36,741 nt of DNA from the IMG/VR virus record IMGVR_UViG_3300027969_000013, positions 1 to 36,741 of that record; one strand, written 5' to 3'. The notes under the pieces are model-generated. The model did no database searches. It was not told where the DNA came from and worked only from the letters and a program-made list of their open reading frames with translations. Positions 22,630 through 31,465 of this stretch are shown here, piece by piece; within the stretch, counting starts at the first letter, position 1; each line of letters begins with the position of its first letter. This DNA comes from a virus. Position numbers and translations under genes: made by a program.

Positions 22630-23658
22630 ATGGCAGACGGATTCGATAATATTGTTGGTGGTCTTTTTGGTGCAAGTCCAGAAGGCTTACAAATTGCTCG
22701 TGAACAGCAGAACTTAAACTTTGCTAAAGAAGTTGCGGCAGCAGAGGCATTAAAACCCGGTGCTGGTTCAGTGCTTGGTGCTAATGTCATGGGTGCTCGT
22801 GGAGTACAGCAAGCAGGTGCTTTATTTGGTGTTCAAGACCCTTTGATGCAACGAGTAACACAACAACAGCAGTTACTTGGCGGTGTTGATTTTACTAATC
22901 TAAAGTCTTTACAAACTGCTGCTCAACAAGCAACTGCTGCTGGTCGTCCTGACATTGCTCAAGAGTTAGCTAAACGAGCTTTAGAGATTCAAACTAAAGT
23001 TGATGAAAAACAGGCTGCTCGTGATACACAGTTACAGATTGCTCGTGAGCGTATTCAAGGTCAACTAGAAGCTGCTAAACAGCGTGGTGCTGACCAGAAA
23101 CAAATTGCTGAAATAATGATGGCAGGTAGACAAGAGATTGCTGGACTAATGGCTGGTCTTAGAATGTCTGCAGCAGATGAGAAACGAGCTGAAAAAGAAG
23201 CAAAACAAACTCAAGCAGCAGATATGGCTATTAGTGGAGCAGATAGAATTATTTCAGAAGTGCAAGATACTAAAAAGATGGTGTCTCCGTTCACTGCAGG
23301 AGCAGGTTCGTGGTTGTCTAGTATTCCATTAACAGAATCTAAAGATTTAAGTAAGCGTTTAACTACAATTAAAGCAAATCTAGGATTTGATAGATTACAA
23401 CAAATGAGAGATGCTTCTCCAACTGGCGGTGCTTTAGGTCAAGTAGCAGTACAAGAATTAGTTGCGTTACAATCTACTATTGCTTCTTTAGACCAAGACC
23501 AAAGTTCTAAACAATTAAAAGATGCTTTAGATAAAATTGAACTACATTATTCTAATTGGAGAGACGCAGTTCGTAAAGCTGGTAAAGCAACCCCATCAAG
23601 TCAAGGTGGTGGAGCTGGACAACAAGGAACTGCCTCTAATCCAATCGTATTGAAATAA
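22630..23658 (+). CDS. Ejection / internal virion protein 2 (342 aa)
   Basis: Mostly helical. It has a long coiled coil rich in Q, A, E and R (about 100-205), then a compact domain (about 215-310) with LTTIKANLGFDRLQQMRDAS and TGGALGQVAVQELVALQSTI, which recurs in phage internal proteins, and a disordered Gly/Gln tail. Probably part of the trans-envelope conduit with its neighbours (inference from position). Confidence 0.68.
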   Translation: MADGFDNIVGGLFGASPEGLQIAREQQNLNFAKEVAAAEALKPGAGSVLGANVMGARGVQQAGALFGVQDPLMQRVTQQQQLLGGVDFTNLKSLQTAAQQATAAGRPDIAQELAKRALEIQTKVDEKQAARDTQLQIARERIQGQLEAAKQRGADQKQIAEIMMAGRQEIAGLMAGLRMSAADEKRAEKEAKQTQAADMAISGADRIISEVQDTKKMVSPFTAGAGSWLSSIPLTESKDLSKRLTTIKANLGFDRLQQMRDASPTGGALGQVAVQELVALQSTIASLDQDQSSKQLKDALDKIELHYSNWRDAVRKAGKATPSSQGGGAGQQGTASNPIVLK

Positions 23659-23666
23659 GGACAAAT

Positions 23667-25889
23667 ATGCCAGTATATCAATATGAAGGTGTGCATTACG
23701 ACCTTCCAGAAGGATTGTCTAATGAACAAGCCATTTCTAAAATTCAAACTCATTTAGGTATATCTACAAAACCTAAGCTACCAGCACAGACAGGAGAAGT
23801 TGCTCCTGAGTCTATGTTGGCAGACCCTTCTAATCCGTTTAGCTATTTAGGTCAAGAGCAACAAACTGCTCAAGGTCCTGCTATGCAAGCTGTTGGTCAA
23901 GGTGTTAATAGAGGATTGCAAATCGGTGCAGGTCTGGCTAAAGGTGCTGTAATTAATCCTGTTGCAGCAGTAGCACAATTAACTGGCACAGATACAGGAC
24001 AGCAGTTTGCTTCTGAAGCACAAAAAGCCTATGCTCAACAACGAGCCAATGCTGGAGCAACTGGTTATGATTTTGCTGAATTAGGCGGGGCTTTAGTAAG
24101 TCCAGTCAATAAACTTCTACCTGCTGCTACTGCAACTACAGGACTATCTAGAGCTGGTCAGTATGCTGGTCAAGGGGCTATCTTAGGTGCTTTAACTCCT
24201 GTTGAAGATGCTCAGAATTTACTGTCAGAAAAGATTAAACAAGTTGGTCTTAGTGCTGTAATGGGTGGAGTATTAAGTGGTGCATTAGATTTAGGTAAAG
24301 GTGCTTATAACATTGCCAAAGAGTTTGCTAAACCACTGACTACTGCTGGTCAAAAAGCTATTTTACAAGAGCGTTTAGTTGAACTAGCAGGTAAAGAACC
24401 TAATCAAATTATTTCTGCACTGCGTACAGCTCCTGAAATTGTTCCGGGTTCAAAACCTACAGCAGCAGAAGCAATATCTGCTATTCCTGAAGCAACTGGT
24501 TTAGCTGCATATCAAAAAAGTTTAGAGACACTTCCAAAACAAGGTATTTCTGCTGACTTTGCTGTTAGAGATTTTGCACAACAAGCTGCTCGTAAACAAG
24601 CACTACAAAAAACAGGCGGGACAGAAGCTGACATCTTAGAAGCTATTGCAGCAAGAACACAAGCCACAGCTCCTTTAAGAGAAAGTGCTTTAGGTCAAGC
24701 AAATATTGCTGGAGAATTAGTTCCTAAACTAGAACAACAGATTGCTGAGAAGTTTCAGAGCAAAGCAGGAGCATTAAAGGTTGGTGGACTGTTAGACACA
24801 GAAGCACAGCAACAACAGCAACTAGCTCGTAACTTCTTCCCTGTTGCTGGCTATCCTCGTGTTGGTCCAGAATTAAGTCAGAATTTTGATAGAGTTTTAG
24901 GTAACTTAGAAGGTGCTACACTTTCTAAAAATATAGCTAAACAACGACAAGCTGAAGGTGAGTTTAAAAAACTACAATTAGACAGTCTTGCTGCTGAAGG
25001 TTTTTATCCTTTAAGAATACAGCCAATTATTAATAATATTGACACTATCTTAAATAAACCGGGTGAAAGAGCATCAGATGTTGTTACTGGTGTCTTCGAG
25101 TCTTTAAAAGAAAAATTAACTCGTTTTACAAACCCTACAACTGGTGTAATTGATTCCAGAGATTTATACACTATTCGTAAAGAAATTGGTAACGATATTA
25201 AGAAGTTTTCTGAAGCTAGTAAAAACTGGGACGCTAAATTAACTAGTGGTTTAGAAAAGAATGTAAAGAGTTATATTGATAATGCTATTGAAAAAGCTGG
25301 TAATAGCGGTGATTGGCAAAAATATTTAACTACTTTCCAAGAACAGTCTACCAAGATTAATCAGATGCAAATTGCTCAAGCATTAGAAAAACAACTTGGA
25401 ACTCCATTAGGCAATAAAGAAAGAGCAGCAGCTTTTGCCGCAGCAGTAGAAAACGGAGCAAACATCATTAAACGCTCTACTGGACAAAATAGATTCCAAA
25501 AGCTAGATGAAGTATTGACACCTAAACAGATGAATGACATCGATACAGTTCTTTTAGATGTTCAAAGAAAAGCTCAAGCAGAAGAATTAGCAGGTTTTTC
25601 TAAAGTAGCTGGACAACAAACACCAGAACTTCCTACTTTGTTAAACCGATATGCAACTATTACTAATGTTGTGTTGAAACTGCTCAAAAAAGACGCAACA
25701 GACGACATTAACAGATATGCTGCAGACATGATGTTAAACCCAGAAAAACTAGCTGCTTTTATTGAAGGTGTTCCTAAAGGTAAAATGCAAAGTATTGTTA
25801 CTGCGTTTATGTCAAGACTGACTCCTGAAACTAGAGAAGCGTTTAGCCGTAGGATAATTCTACAGCCACTGGTATTGCAAACACAATAA
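23667..25889 (+). CDS. Ejection / internal virion protein 3 (740 aa)
   Basis: The N-terminal module (MPVYQYEGVHYDLPEGLSNE then QAISKIQTHLG, 1-32) is a short motif common at the front of phage internal proteins. Next come an Ala/Gly-rich segment (about 85-215) with membrane-inserting character and a long helical body. No lysozyme or transglycosylase motif is visible, unlike T7 gp16. Last of the three ejection genes. Confidence 0.68.
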   Translation: MPVYQYEGVHYDLPEGLSNEQAISKIQTHLGISTKPKLPAQTGEVAPESMLADPSNPFSYLGQEQQTAQGPAMQAVGQGVNRGLQIGAGLAKGAVINPVAAVAQLTGTDTGQQFASEAQKAYAQQRANAGATGYDFAELGGALVSPVNKLLPAATATTGLSRAGQYAGQGAILGALTPVEDAQNLLSEKIKQVGLSAVMGGVLSGALDLGKGAYNIAKEFAKPLTTAGQKAILQERLVELAGKEPNQIISALRTAPEIVPGSKPTAAEAISAIPEATGLAAYQKSLETLPKQGISADFAVRDFAQQAARKQALQKTGGTEADILEAIAARTQATAPLRESALGQANIAGELVPKLEQQIAEKFQSKAGALKVGGLLDTEAQQQQQLARNFFPVAGYPRVGPELSQNFDRVLGNLEGATLSKNIAKQRQAEGEFKKLQLDSLAAEGFYPLRIQPIINNIDTILNKPGERASDVVTGVFESLKEKLTRFTNPTTGVIDSRDLYTIRKEIGNDIKKFSEASKNWDAKLTSGLEKNVKSYIDNAIEKAGNSGDWQKYLTTFQEQSTKINQMQIAQALEKQLGTPLGNKERAAAFAAAVENGANIIKRSTGQNRFQKLDEVLTPKQMNDIDTVLLDVQRKAQAEELAGFSKVAGQQTPELPTLLNRYATITNVVLKLLKKDATDDINRYAADMMLNPEKLAAFIEGVPKGKMQSIVTAFMSRLTPETREAFSRRIILQPLVLQTQ

Positions 25890-25916
25890 TACACACTATA
25901 CACACGATGAATAACT

Positions 25917-26366
25917 ATGTCCGACCCTTATGGAATAAACGAAGGAGTAAAAACACTCACTGGTAGTCTTGATGCTAGTCGTGAGAGTGCTAAATCATTA
26001 ACTAAACAAGTTGAAGCTATTCAGAATGACGGACTAGCTGTTGCTCAACAAAAAGCTAAAGAGAGACGAACTGCTCAACGAGAAGCAGAGTTTAAAAAAC
26101 AACAAGCTATCTTTAAAGCACTCGACGAATATAAGCGTCGTAAATTGCTGACAGACCAAGAGGTCGAACTTAAAAAACAATTTATTAAGCAGTATGGTTC
26201 TAAAGAATGGGATTCTGTTCTCCGTATTAAGACTGAAATAGAAGCTCTTGAGAAACATAATATTCAAGAGTTTCAACATGATTTAAAGTCAGTAAGACGA
26301 GTACAGTTTTGGTGTTTTTTTGTAGCTGCATTTATAGCGTGGTATTTAACATGGGGTATTAAATAA
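25917..26366 (+). CDS. Membrane-anchored coiled-coil protein (149 aa)
   Basis: A long charged coiled coil (about 15-120, rich in K/E/Q) ends in one C-terminal transmembrane helix (about 128-146, VQFWCFFVAAFIAWYLTWG). It precedes the holin and overlaps it as TAATG. It may be a spanin-like or lysis-timing protein, or a late structural anchor; topology (membrane helix at the C-terminus) is unlike typical i-spanins. Confidence 0.6.
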   Translation: MSDPYGINEGVKTLTGSLDASRESAKSLTKQVEAIQNDGLAVAQQKAKERRTAQREAEFKKQQAIFKALDEYKRRKLLTDQEVELKKQFIKQYGSKEWDSVLRIKTEIEALEKHNIQEFQHDLKSVRRVQFWCFFVAAFIAWYLTWGIK

Positions 26367-26776
26367 TGTTTCCATTAGGTGCTTTACTAGACATTGGTAG
26401 CAAGATACTGGATAAGGTCTTTCCAGACCCTGCTCAGGCAGAACAAGCTAAACTTAAACTGTTAGAGATGCAACAGAACGGTGAGTTAGCTCAGATTAAT
26501 GCTGACATGGCAGAACAACACGAACTTACAGCTAGATTACAAGCTGATATGGCTAGTGATTCATGGCTGTCTAAGAACATTCGTCCTATGACTTTAATGG
26601 CTATTCTTGCTGGTTACTTTATCTTTGCTGGTTTGTCTGCTGCTAAGATTGATGTCAACTCTGAGTATGTCCAGTTATTAGGTCAATGGGGTATGTTGAT
26701 TATGTCTTTCTACTTCGGTGGTCGTACATTAGAGAAAATTATGGATATGAAGAAAGGCAAAGATGAACCTAAGTGA
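26366..26776 (+). CDS. Holin (3TM/GTA-type family, 136 aa)
   Basis: Forms the membrane lesion that releases the endolysin. The N-terminal amphipathic segment MFPLGALLDIGSKILDKVFP, a Q/A-rich linker, then two clear membrane helices at about 75-93 and 103-119 (PMTLMAILAGYFIFAGLS; LGQWGMLIMSFYFGGRT) match the holin family first described for gene-transfer-agent release. It overlaps the endolysin gene by 14 nt. Confidence 0.8.
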   Translation: MFPLGALLDIGSKILDKVFPDPAQAEQAKLKLLEMQQNGELAQINADMAEQHELTARLQADMASDSWLSKNIRPMTLMAILAGYFIFAGLSAAKIDVNSEYVQLLGQWGMLIMSFYFGGRTLEKIMDMKKGKDEPK

Positions 26777-27191
26777 ACACTTTACTCTTGAAGAACTAAC
26801 GGCTACTTCTCATAGAGAGTTTGACAATACCCCTAAAGCAAGTGAACTAGCTAATCTAATGCGATTGGCAGCTTTGCTTGAGCAAGTTAAGACTTTGCTA
26901 GGTGGTAAGCCTGTGATGATTAACTCTGGATTCAGGTCTAAGCAGGTTAATGATTCTGTTGGCTCTAAAGATACTAGCCAGCATCGTATCGGCTGTGCAG
27001 CAGATATTAGAGTCCCCGGAATGACCCCTAATGAGGTCGTGAAGGCTATCATGGATTCGGACATAGGGTATGACCAACTCATACGAGAATTCGACTCATG
27101 GACACATATAAGCGTTCCTGATATGCCAGCTAGACCACCTCGTAAACAAGTGCTAATTATAGACAAACAAGGTACTAGAGTTTACTCATAA
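26763..27191 (+). CDS. Endolysin, M15 family peptidase (142 aa)
   Basis: A zinc D-Ala-D-Ala/L-Ala-D-Glu-type peptidase that cuts peptidoglycan cross-links or stems. Zinc ligands: H74 and D81 in SQHRIGCAADI, and H115 in WTHIS. Upstream substrate elements include INSGFRSKQVN (53-63). The N-terminal NLSEHFTLEELTAT motif is typical of phage M15_3 lysins. No signal peptide, so release depends on the holin. Last gene of the rightward block. Confidence 0.9.
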   Translation: MNLSEHFTLEELTATSHREFDNTPKASELANLMRLAALLEQVKTLLGGKPVMINSGFRSKQVNDSVGSKDTSQHRIGCAADIRVPGMTPNEVVKAIMDSDIGYDQLIREFDSWTHISVPDMPARPPRKQVLIIDKQGTRVYS

Positions 27192-27212
27192 AAAAACCCC
27201 TCCGAAGAGGGG
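27190..27212 (-). terminator. Strong intrinsic terminator for the leftward block
   Basis: Read on the minus strand, CCCCTC, loop TTCG, GAGGGG is followed by seven T (27196-27190). In the plus direction the same hairpin is followed by CTAAAG, which lacks a T-tract, so it mainly stops leftward transcription before it enters the lysis genes. Confidence 0.85.
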
Positions 27213-27237
27213 CTAAAGTACTACCACACACAAGGAA

Positions 27238-27726
27238 TTAGATTTCGCACCCACCTGCTTTAATAATTTCAACATCTTCTTTATTTAAACAATACCATTC
27301 ACCTGAATGATGTTTGTTTTTAAAATATTGATGCCAATATTCTTCTGTTTCTCCCTTATCAATTCCGTAATATACAACTTCTAATTGAAAGGGATTTCCT
27401 GCTTTAATAGTCCGTACTCGTTCTTCAATATTCTTTGTTGTTCCTATTTTGTAATAGGATTCACAGCGAATGACATACAGTGAAGAACCTATATTTTGTG
27501 CGTACACTCCTTTTTTACCATTCTGTTTTCCTGCACAAAGTTTGCATTGTTTAGAACCACCTGTTCGTAAGTTTGTAGCAGATACGGCAGACTCTGTACC
27601 ACACTTACATCTACAAGTGTAAAACCAGTTTCCAGAGGTATTCTTATGGGAAAACGATAGGACAAGCCACTTATTAAATGACTTACCTATCATATCCTCG
27701 ACTTTGTATTTAGTCCAGTCTCCCAT
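27238..27726 (-). CDS. Zinc-ribbon plus GIY-YIG (T5orf172/MUG113-type) nuclease
   Basis: Two modules. The N-terminus (about 8-64) has the GKSFNKWLVLSF..NWFYTCRCKCG pattern and a second pair C61/C64, a DNA-recognition module often found on phage HNH and AP2-type homing proteins. The C-terminus (about 82-150) is GIY-YIG-like: YVI at 84-86, YKIG at 92-95, conserved R103 in EERV, the acidic EE at 128-129 and the HSGEWYCL ending. It lies 1 nt after the reductase stop and last in the leftward block, which suits a mobile or host-DNA-degrading nuclease (inference). Confidence 0.75.
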   Translation of the reverse strand: MGDWTKYKVEDMIGKSFNKWLVLSFSHKNTSGNWFYTCRCKCGTESAVSATNLRTGGSKQCKLCAGKQNGKKGVYAQNIGSSLYVIRCESYYKIGTTKNIEERVRTIKAGNPFQLEVVYYGIDKGETEEYWHQYFKNKHHSGEWYCLNKEDVEIIKAGGCEI

Positions 27727-27727
27727 A

Positions 27728-29635
27728 CTAGATACTACAGCCTCCCGCAGCAGTACAACTTAGCATTTGAGCGCCTTCGACATTATCGTCATACTCTTTG
27801 AAGTTTTCCCAATCGACTGTAGTAGGAACTAACAACTTTAATCTGTTGTAAGTCTCTTCATCACACTCTTCATAAGGTGCTTGTTTGTAAGTACCACCAT
27901 CCATCGGCAGGAAAGACACACCAGTAACTTCATCAAAGTGCTTGAATGTCCAAGCCCCTACATCCATCCATTCTTTCTCTAAGACAGAGATTGTCACAGA
28001 CGGCTTATGCTCACAGTAGTGACGCTGGAATATCAACCACAAGCGTAAGTGCTGAATCGCAGTTAAGTCTTCACGCAATAGTCCACCTTCAGCTACTTCT
28101 ACAGGAAAACTAAATACTGTAGTTGACTCAGGTTTCATAACACAAGGCTCTGCTACAAAACCAGCTTGAATCATAAACTGTGTTAAAGGGTCTTTGTTAT
28201 CAGCTCTGACACGACGAATATAATACTTACTGTGTTGAGGATGGATACCACTAGCAGTAGAACAAAGCTGACTAACTGTACCTTCGGGTTTAACTGCGGT
28301 AACAGCGACTGACTGATTAATACCGATAGCAGCAGCATAGAAAGCGTTAGTACTAACAGCAATATCACGAAGTTTCTCCAATCGAGCAGGTAATGACTCA
28401 TCATCAGGGTTATTCAATAAAGTATTATCACAGATACCAGTCATCGACACACCTAAGAGTGCTTCTTCTTCAGTGTTCTTCTGCCAAATCTTACGCAAGT
28501 AAGGGAAGTCTGTTAACGACGCTTGAAAAGTTCCAAGAATAGTTGCAAGACGAATCTTATTTTCAATGCTATCAATAGTATCGTCAGAGCGAATGATGCA
28601 AGAAGACAGATTACAGAATTGATAAGGACGCAAAATGATTTCACTACATGGATTTGTTCCGAACTCATAAGTCGCATCTCGTCGTCCATTCTTAGCAGCT
28701 TGCACCTGAGAAGCATCACGATTGAAGATACCACGCTCTCCGCTATGTGATTCATAGATAGAACTCCATTCACGCATAAATTGACCAATAGATGGTGTCT
28801 CAGTATATGTAGCAGAGTTATTTGCTAATGCTCTTTGACCTTGACCATCCCACCAGTTACCTGCTTTGGCATGAGCCATCTTGTCGTCAGATAAGTCTGA
28901 CAAACTAATCATTGCTGACCGTCTGACTCCACCCACAACAACAACTTCCCCGATTTTGCAGAGAATATCATGGCACTCAAGGGAAGTGAGACGACGACCT
29001 GCTGCTCCTTTAAACTTGGCAACGCAAAACTTATAAAGTTCTTCCAAAGGACCGGGTCCAGAGGCTCTTCCCCCGAAAGTTTTAAGTCTTGCTCCGGCAG
29101 GTCGAACTCTTGAAGTGTCGAACTTTGGAATCTCCCCAGCGTATAAAAGAGCCAAGAGTTGTCGAAGCGATTTAGCCCATCCTTCTTTAGAATCCGACAC
29201 AACAATAGAACTCTTACTATCAAACAACTGCTCCGGGACTTCAGGTAACTTCTTAACATATTGTTGCTCCACTGAGAAACCGACACCAGTGCCACAGAGA
29301 AGAATATACATTGCTTCATCAAAGGCTTTAGGGTCATCAATTGGTAAATATGAACAGTTAAATGCAGCTACATTCTGACGCTCTAATGCAGGTCCTGCTG
29401 TCATCACTGCTCTCATGCTTGGTACTACATCAAGATTGGTTACAGCTTGTTCTAATTCACTGCGTAATTCTTTTGTTAGTGTGTAGTTTTGTTTTGTTGC
29501 TAAATGCTTCTCCATGAAGTCAAAGTAACGAGCTACTGTTTCGTTCCAGTGTTCACGACGACCTTTATCGTCAAGATAGCGACTGTATCTTGATTTAGCA
29601 ATAAAAGTGTTGTACGGAGTCATTGTGTATGGCAT
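27728..29635 (-). CDS. nrdJ: Class II (adenosylcobalamin-dependent) ribonucleotide reductase, monomeric type
   Basis: Reduces ribonucleotides (triphosphates, by family) to deoxyribonucleotides, using B12 to make a thiyl radical. Active-site residues line up with Lactobacillus leichmannii RTPR: C94 (NCS), C330 in NPCSE with N328 and E332, and C341 exactly 11 residues later (C408/C419 in the reference). The substrate/phosphate loop KPEGTVSQLCSTASG is present. The C-terminal CTAAGGC pair (C627/C633) would shuttle electrons from thioredoxin. At 635 aa it is shorter than the reference (739), with reduced N-terminal regulation. It supplies nucleotides for phage DNA synthesis; no NrdB/NrdG partner is encoded. 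Confidence 0.93.
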   Translation of the reverse strand: MPYTMTPYNTFIAKSRYSRYLDDKGRREHWNETVARYFDFMEKHLATKQNYTLTKELRSELEQAVTNLDVVPSMRAVMTAGPALERQNVAAFNCSYLPIDDPKAFDEAMYILLCGTGVGFSVEQQYVKKLPEVPEQLFDSKSSIVVSDSKEGWAKSLRQLLALLYAGEIPKFDTSRVRPAGARLKTFGGRASGPGPLEELYKFCVAKFKGAAGRRLTSLECHDILCKIGEVVVVGGVRRSAMISLSDLSDDKMAHAKAGNWWDGQGQRALANNSATYTETPSIGQFMREWSSIYESHSGERGIFNRDASQVQAAKNGRRDATYEFGTNPCSEIILRPYQFCNLSSCIIRSDDTIDSIENKIRLATILGTFQASLTDFPYLRKIWQKNTEEEALLGVSMTGICDNTLLNNPDDESLPARLEKLRDIAVSTNAFYAAAIGINQSVAVTAVKPEGTVSQLCSTASGIHPQHSKYYIRRVRADNKDPLTQFMIQAGFVAEPCVMKPESTTVFSFPVEVAEGGLLREDLTAIQHLRLWLIFQRHYCEHKPSVTISVLEKEWMDVGAWTFKHFDEVTGVSFLPMDGGTYKQAPYEECDEETYNRLKLLVPTTVDWENFKEYDDNVEGAQMLSCTAAGGCSI

Positions 29636-29638
29636 ATG

Positions 29639-29794
29639 TTATAAAACCTCTTTTTCTAGTCTATCGGCATTGTCCTCGATTTTATCCGAGAACATCTCTA
29701 CAATGTCTTCACTGCTGATGTTTAAAAGCTCTAAGAGTGTTATCTCATCCAAGGCAATCAATCGTTCTTTTATTTCATGCAGCAGTAACGGCAT
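29639..29794 (-). CDS. Small acidic protein preceding the reductase (51 aa)
   Basis: MPLLLHEIKERLIALDEITL continues into LELLNISSEDIVEMFSDKIE and a charged end. Short proteins with the core TLLELL-I-SEDIV-x-F-x-DKIE are common in cyano- and T7-like phages (from memory; function unknown). The stop is 3 nt before the reductase ATG, indicating joint translation. Confidence 0.75.
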   Translation of the reverse strand: MPLLLHEIKERLIALDEITLLELLNISSEDIVEMFSDKIEDNADRLEKEVL

Positions 29795-29805
29795 ATCTTT
29801 CTTTC

Positions 29806-30096
29806 TTATTTGTTGTAATACATATCGTTTACTTCATCGTAATGCGTGATGAGGTATTCAATATAATGCTGTGCTTTTTCTAAATCCTGACGACCTGCTT
29901 TGTAAGGAAATCGAAGTAAGTATTTTAACACATTTGCTGACCAAGGGTCAAGTCCGTATGCAGCCATGACATCCCAAGGCTGGATAGTAGCTACTTTGTA
30001 GTGACTGCCACCGACTTGTCGGGATAAGCTATCTCCGGGGTCTTCCTGACCATCTGTATAGCCGTAAGGATAGGGCATTGCTACTGGGTTATGCAC
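29806..30096 (-). CDS. DUF3310 / T7 gp1.7-like nucleotide kinase (96 aa)
   Basis: The diagnostic pattern is VGGSHYKVATIQPWDV (about 28-43), then NVLKYLLRFPYKAG and DLEKAQHYIEYLI. In T7 this family (gp1.7) phosphorylates dTMP/dGMP; the catalytic assignment here is by family. It fits beside the reductase in nucleotide supply. Its start overlaps the exonuclease end by 8 nt. Confidence 0.82.
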   Translation of the reverse strand: MHNPVAMPYPYGYTDGQEDPGDSLSRQVGGSHYKVATIQPWDVMAAYGLDPWSANVLKYLLRFPYKAGRQDLEKAQHYIEYLITHYDEVNDMYYNK

Positions 30097-30826
30097 AATG
30101 TTTTACCTCCACAGATTTTTTAACTGATTTAGTTCCTTGACTCCAGCTACCACAAGCTCTGCACTGGTAACGCTGGTAAGAACCTGTTGATGACACTGCT
30201 ACACCACGCTTTTGAAGATGAGTAGAACCACAAGTAGGACAACCAGTGATGTCTTGATACAGGTTACGATTAGGAGCGTTCTTAATCCAAGGCAGTAGAT
30301 TCTCGTAAAGACTCTCTAGCAAAACCACATCTTGAATGTTGTAGTCTTCCATTCGCTTCCAAGCATCTTTGTCACCATTCATACACTTAACCCACAACTC
30401 ATGTCCTTCGTGAGCGTGTTTCTTACCTAGACCCAAGCGTTGAGAAACATAATCCAACTTATTGCTAGGAAACCTAAAATTACTACGAACCACACGCAAT
30501 AGGTCAATCTGCTTATAAGGCGATGGTGGAAGTAATTTGGTGAGTAGAAATTCTTTGTTAAGAGTAGGAATATCAAACTTAGTTCCATTGTAATGAATAA
30601 CAGCATCAGCAGATTCCAGAAGAGCATGAATACCTTTCAACATTGATTTAGGTTTAGATTGGTGTACAGAATCAAAATAGACATCTTCTTCACCTAGCCA
30701 CTTAGCTGCGTAGCATAGGACATAGGAAGACTCCATTAACTGATTGATACTGACATTCTGCTGCCACAGACCCCAAACATGGGCTGTGTTAGGACTTGTC
30801 TCAATATCAAGTAATAGAATTTTCAA
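30089..30826 (-). CDS. DEDD-type 3'-5' exonuclease with C-terminal zinc ribbon (245 aa)
   Basis: RNase H-like exonuclease: DIET (D7, E9), the second acidic motif HYNGTKFDIP (about 78-87) and the third YNIQDV (about 162-167). The C-terminus carries a zinc ribbon (CPTCG ... CRACGSW, about 197-228) that probably binds nucleic acid. It may trim DNA ends or degrade host DNA (inference); the polymerase has its own proofreading domain. ATGA overlap with the preceding gene. Confidence 0.82.
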   Translation of the reverse strand: MKILLLDIETSPNTAHVWGLWQQNVSINQLMESSYVLCYAAKWLGEEDVYFDSVHQSKPKSMLKGIHALLESADAVIHYNGTKFDIPTLNKEFLLTKLLPPSPYKQIDLLRVVRSNFRFPSNKLDYVSQRLGLGKKHAHEGHELWVKCMNGDKDAWKRMEDYNIQDVVLLESLYENLLPWIKNAPNRNLYQDITGCPTCGSTHLQKRGVAVSSTGSYQRYQCRACGSWSQGTKSVKKSVEVKHCA

Positions 30827-31122
30827 TTGGAGTCATCCTCATCATTAAACATATTCGCTTGTTGTTGAAATCTTTCTTTGTGTTTCTCAAGCCAAGACCA
30901 GTCTTGAGTAGAGATTGCATACTCTGTATCACGACCTAATGGATAGTCTGTAATAAATCGTACCTTTTCAGTAATTCCATAACCGTATTGACCAGATAAA
31001 AAGTCTGCAAACTTTAACATTAGGTCTGTCCATGATGTCATGTCATCAGTATCAAACTCTTTAACCAATTTACCGTCTTCATCTTCAATTTCAAATTTAA
31101 CTCGCATTACGCTATCGTACAT
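30823..31122 (-). CDS. Hypothetical protein (99 aa)
   Basis: An unrecognised acidic protein: beta-type start (MRVKFEIEDEDGKLVKEFDT), helical core (SWTDLMLKFADFLSGQYGYG) and a charged end (MFNDEDDSN). AAGGAG lies before the start. It is translationally coupled to the exonuclease by ATGA. Confidence 0.7.
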   Translation of the reverse strand: MYDSVMRVKFEIEDEDGKLVKEFDTDDMTSWTDLMLKFADFLSGQYGYGITEKVRFITDYPLGRDTEYAISTQDWSWLEKHKERFQQQANMFNDEDDSN

Positions 31123-31132
31123 ATATTTCTCC

Positions 31133-31465
31133 TTATTGAGCCATCAAATCAAATAATAATTCTGCATCAATTACTGCTAGTGGTTTACAGTTATTCTGTT
31201 TAATAATAACTATTGGTTCACCATCACCATGCTTCTTGCACTGCTCGTAGTAGTTGTAGACGGCTATCTTTGCTAAAGATTTACACTCGAATGTTGCAGG
31301 TAACTCTTCCTTAGCAAACTGAGACATCACAACATCTTCACCATGACTACCCATTGGACAACTGCGTAAGTCCTTGTCCGTTAGTTGTGGGTATCTCGCT
31401 AGTAACTGCTTTACTGTCCACTGCTGGAGCAGTCTTCCTTTTTGTTTTGCGCTTGATGTCTTCAA
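31133..31465 (-). CDS. PD-(D/E)XK nuclease, Holliday-junction-resolvase-like (110 aa)
   Basis: The catalytic pattern E43/D44 in GSHGEDVVMS and E60-x-K62 in FECKS is the PD-(D/E)XK signature; the N-terminus KQKGRLLQQWTVKQLL is the usual substrate-contact helix of phage resolvase-like nucleases. It probably resolves branched DNA before packaging, the role of T7 gp3. The start is a TTG at 31465, chosen because it gives the normal family N-terminus and AAGG lies about 10 nt upstream; no ATG fits. The first 119 nt overlap the preceding gene in another frame. Confidence 0.78.
   Translation of the reverse strand: MKTSSAKQKGRLLQQWTVKQLLARYPQLTDKDLRSCPMGSHGEDVVMSQFAKEELPATFECKSLAKIAVYNYYEQCKKHGDGEPIVIIKQNNCKPLAVIDAELLFDLMAQ

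Noticed and set aside
27190-27212. Bidirectional terminator
   Set aside because: The hairpin has a T-tract only in the leftward direction, so I call it leftward only; rightward termination may be weak.
28909-29340. 143-codon same-strand frame inside the reductase gene
   Set aside because: Shadow of a strongly conserved enzyme; no recognisable product and no ribosome site that I can see.
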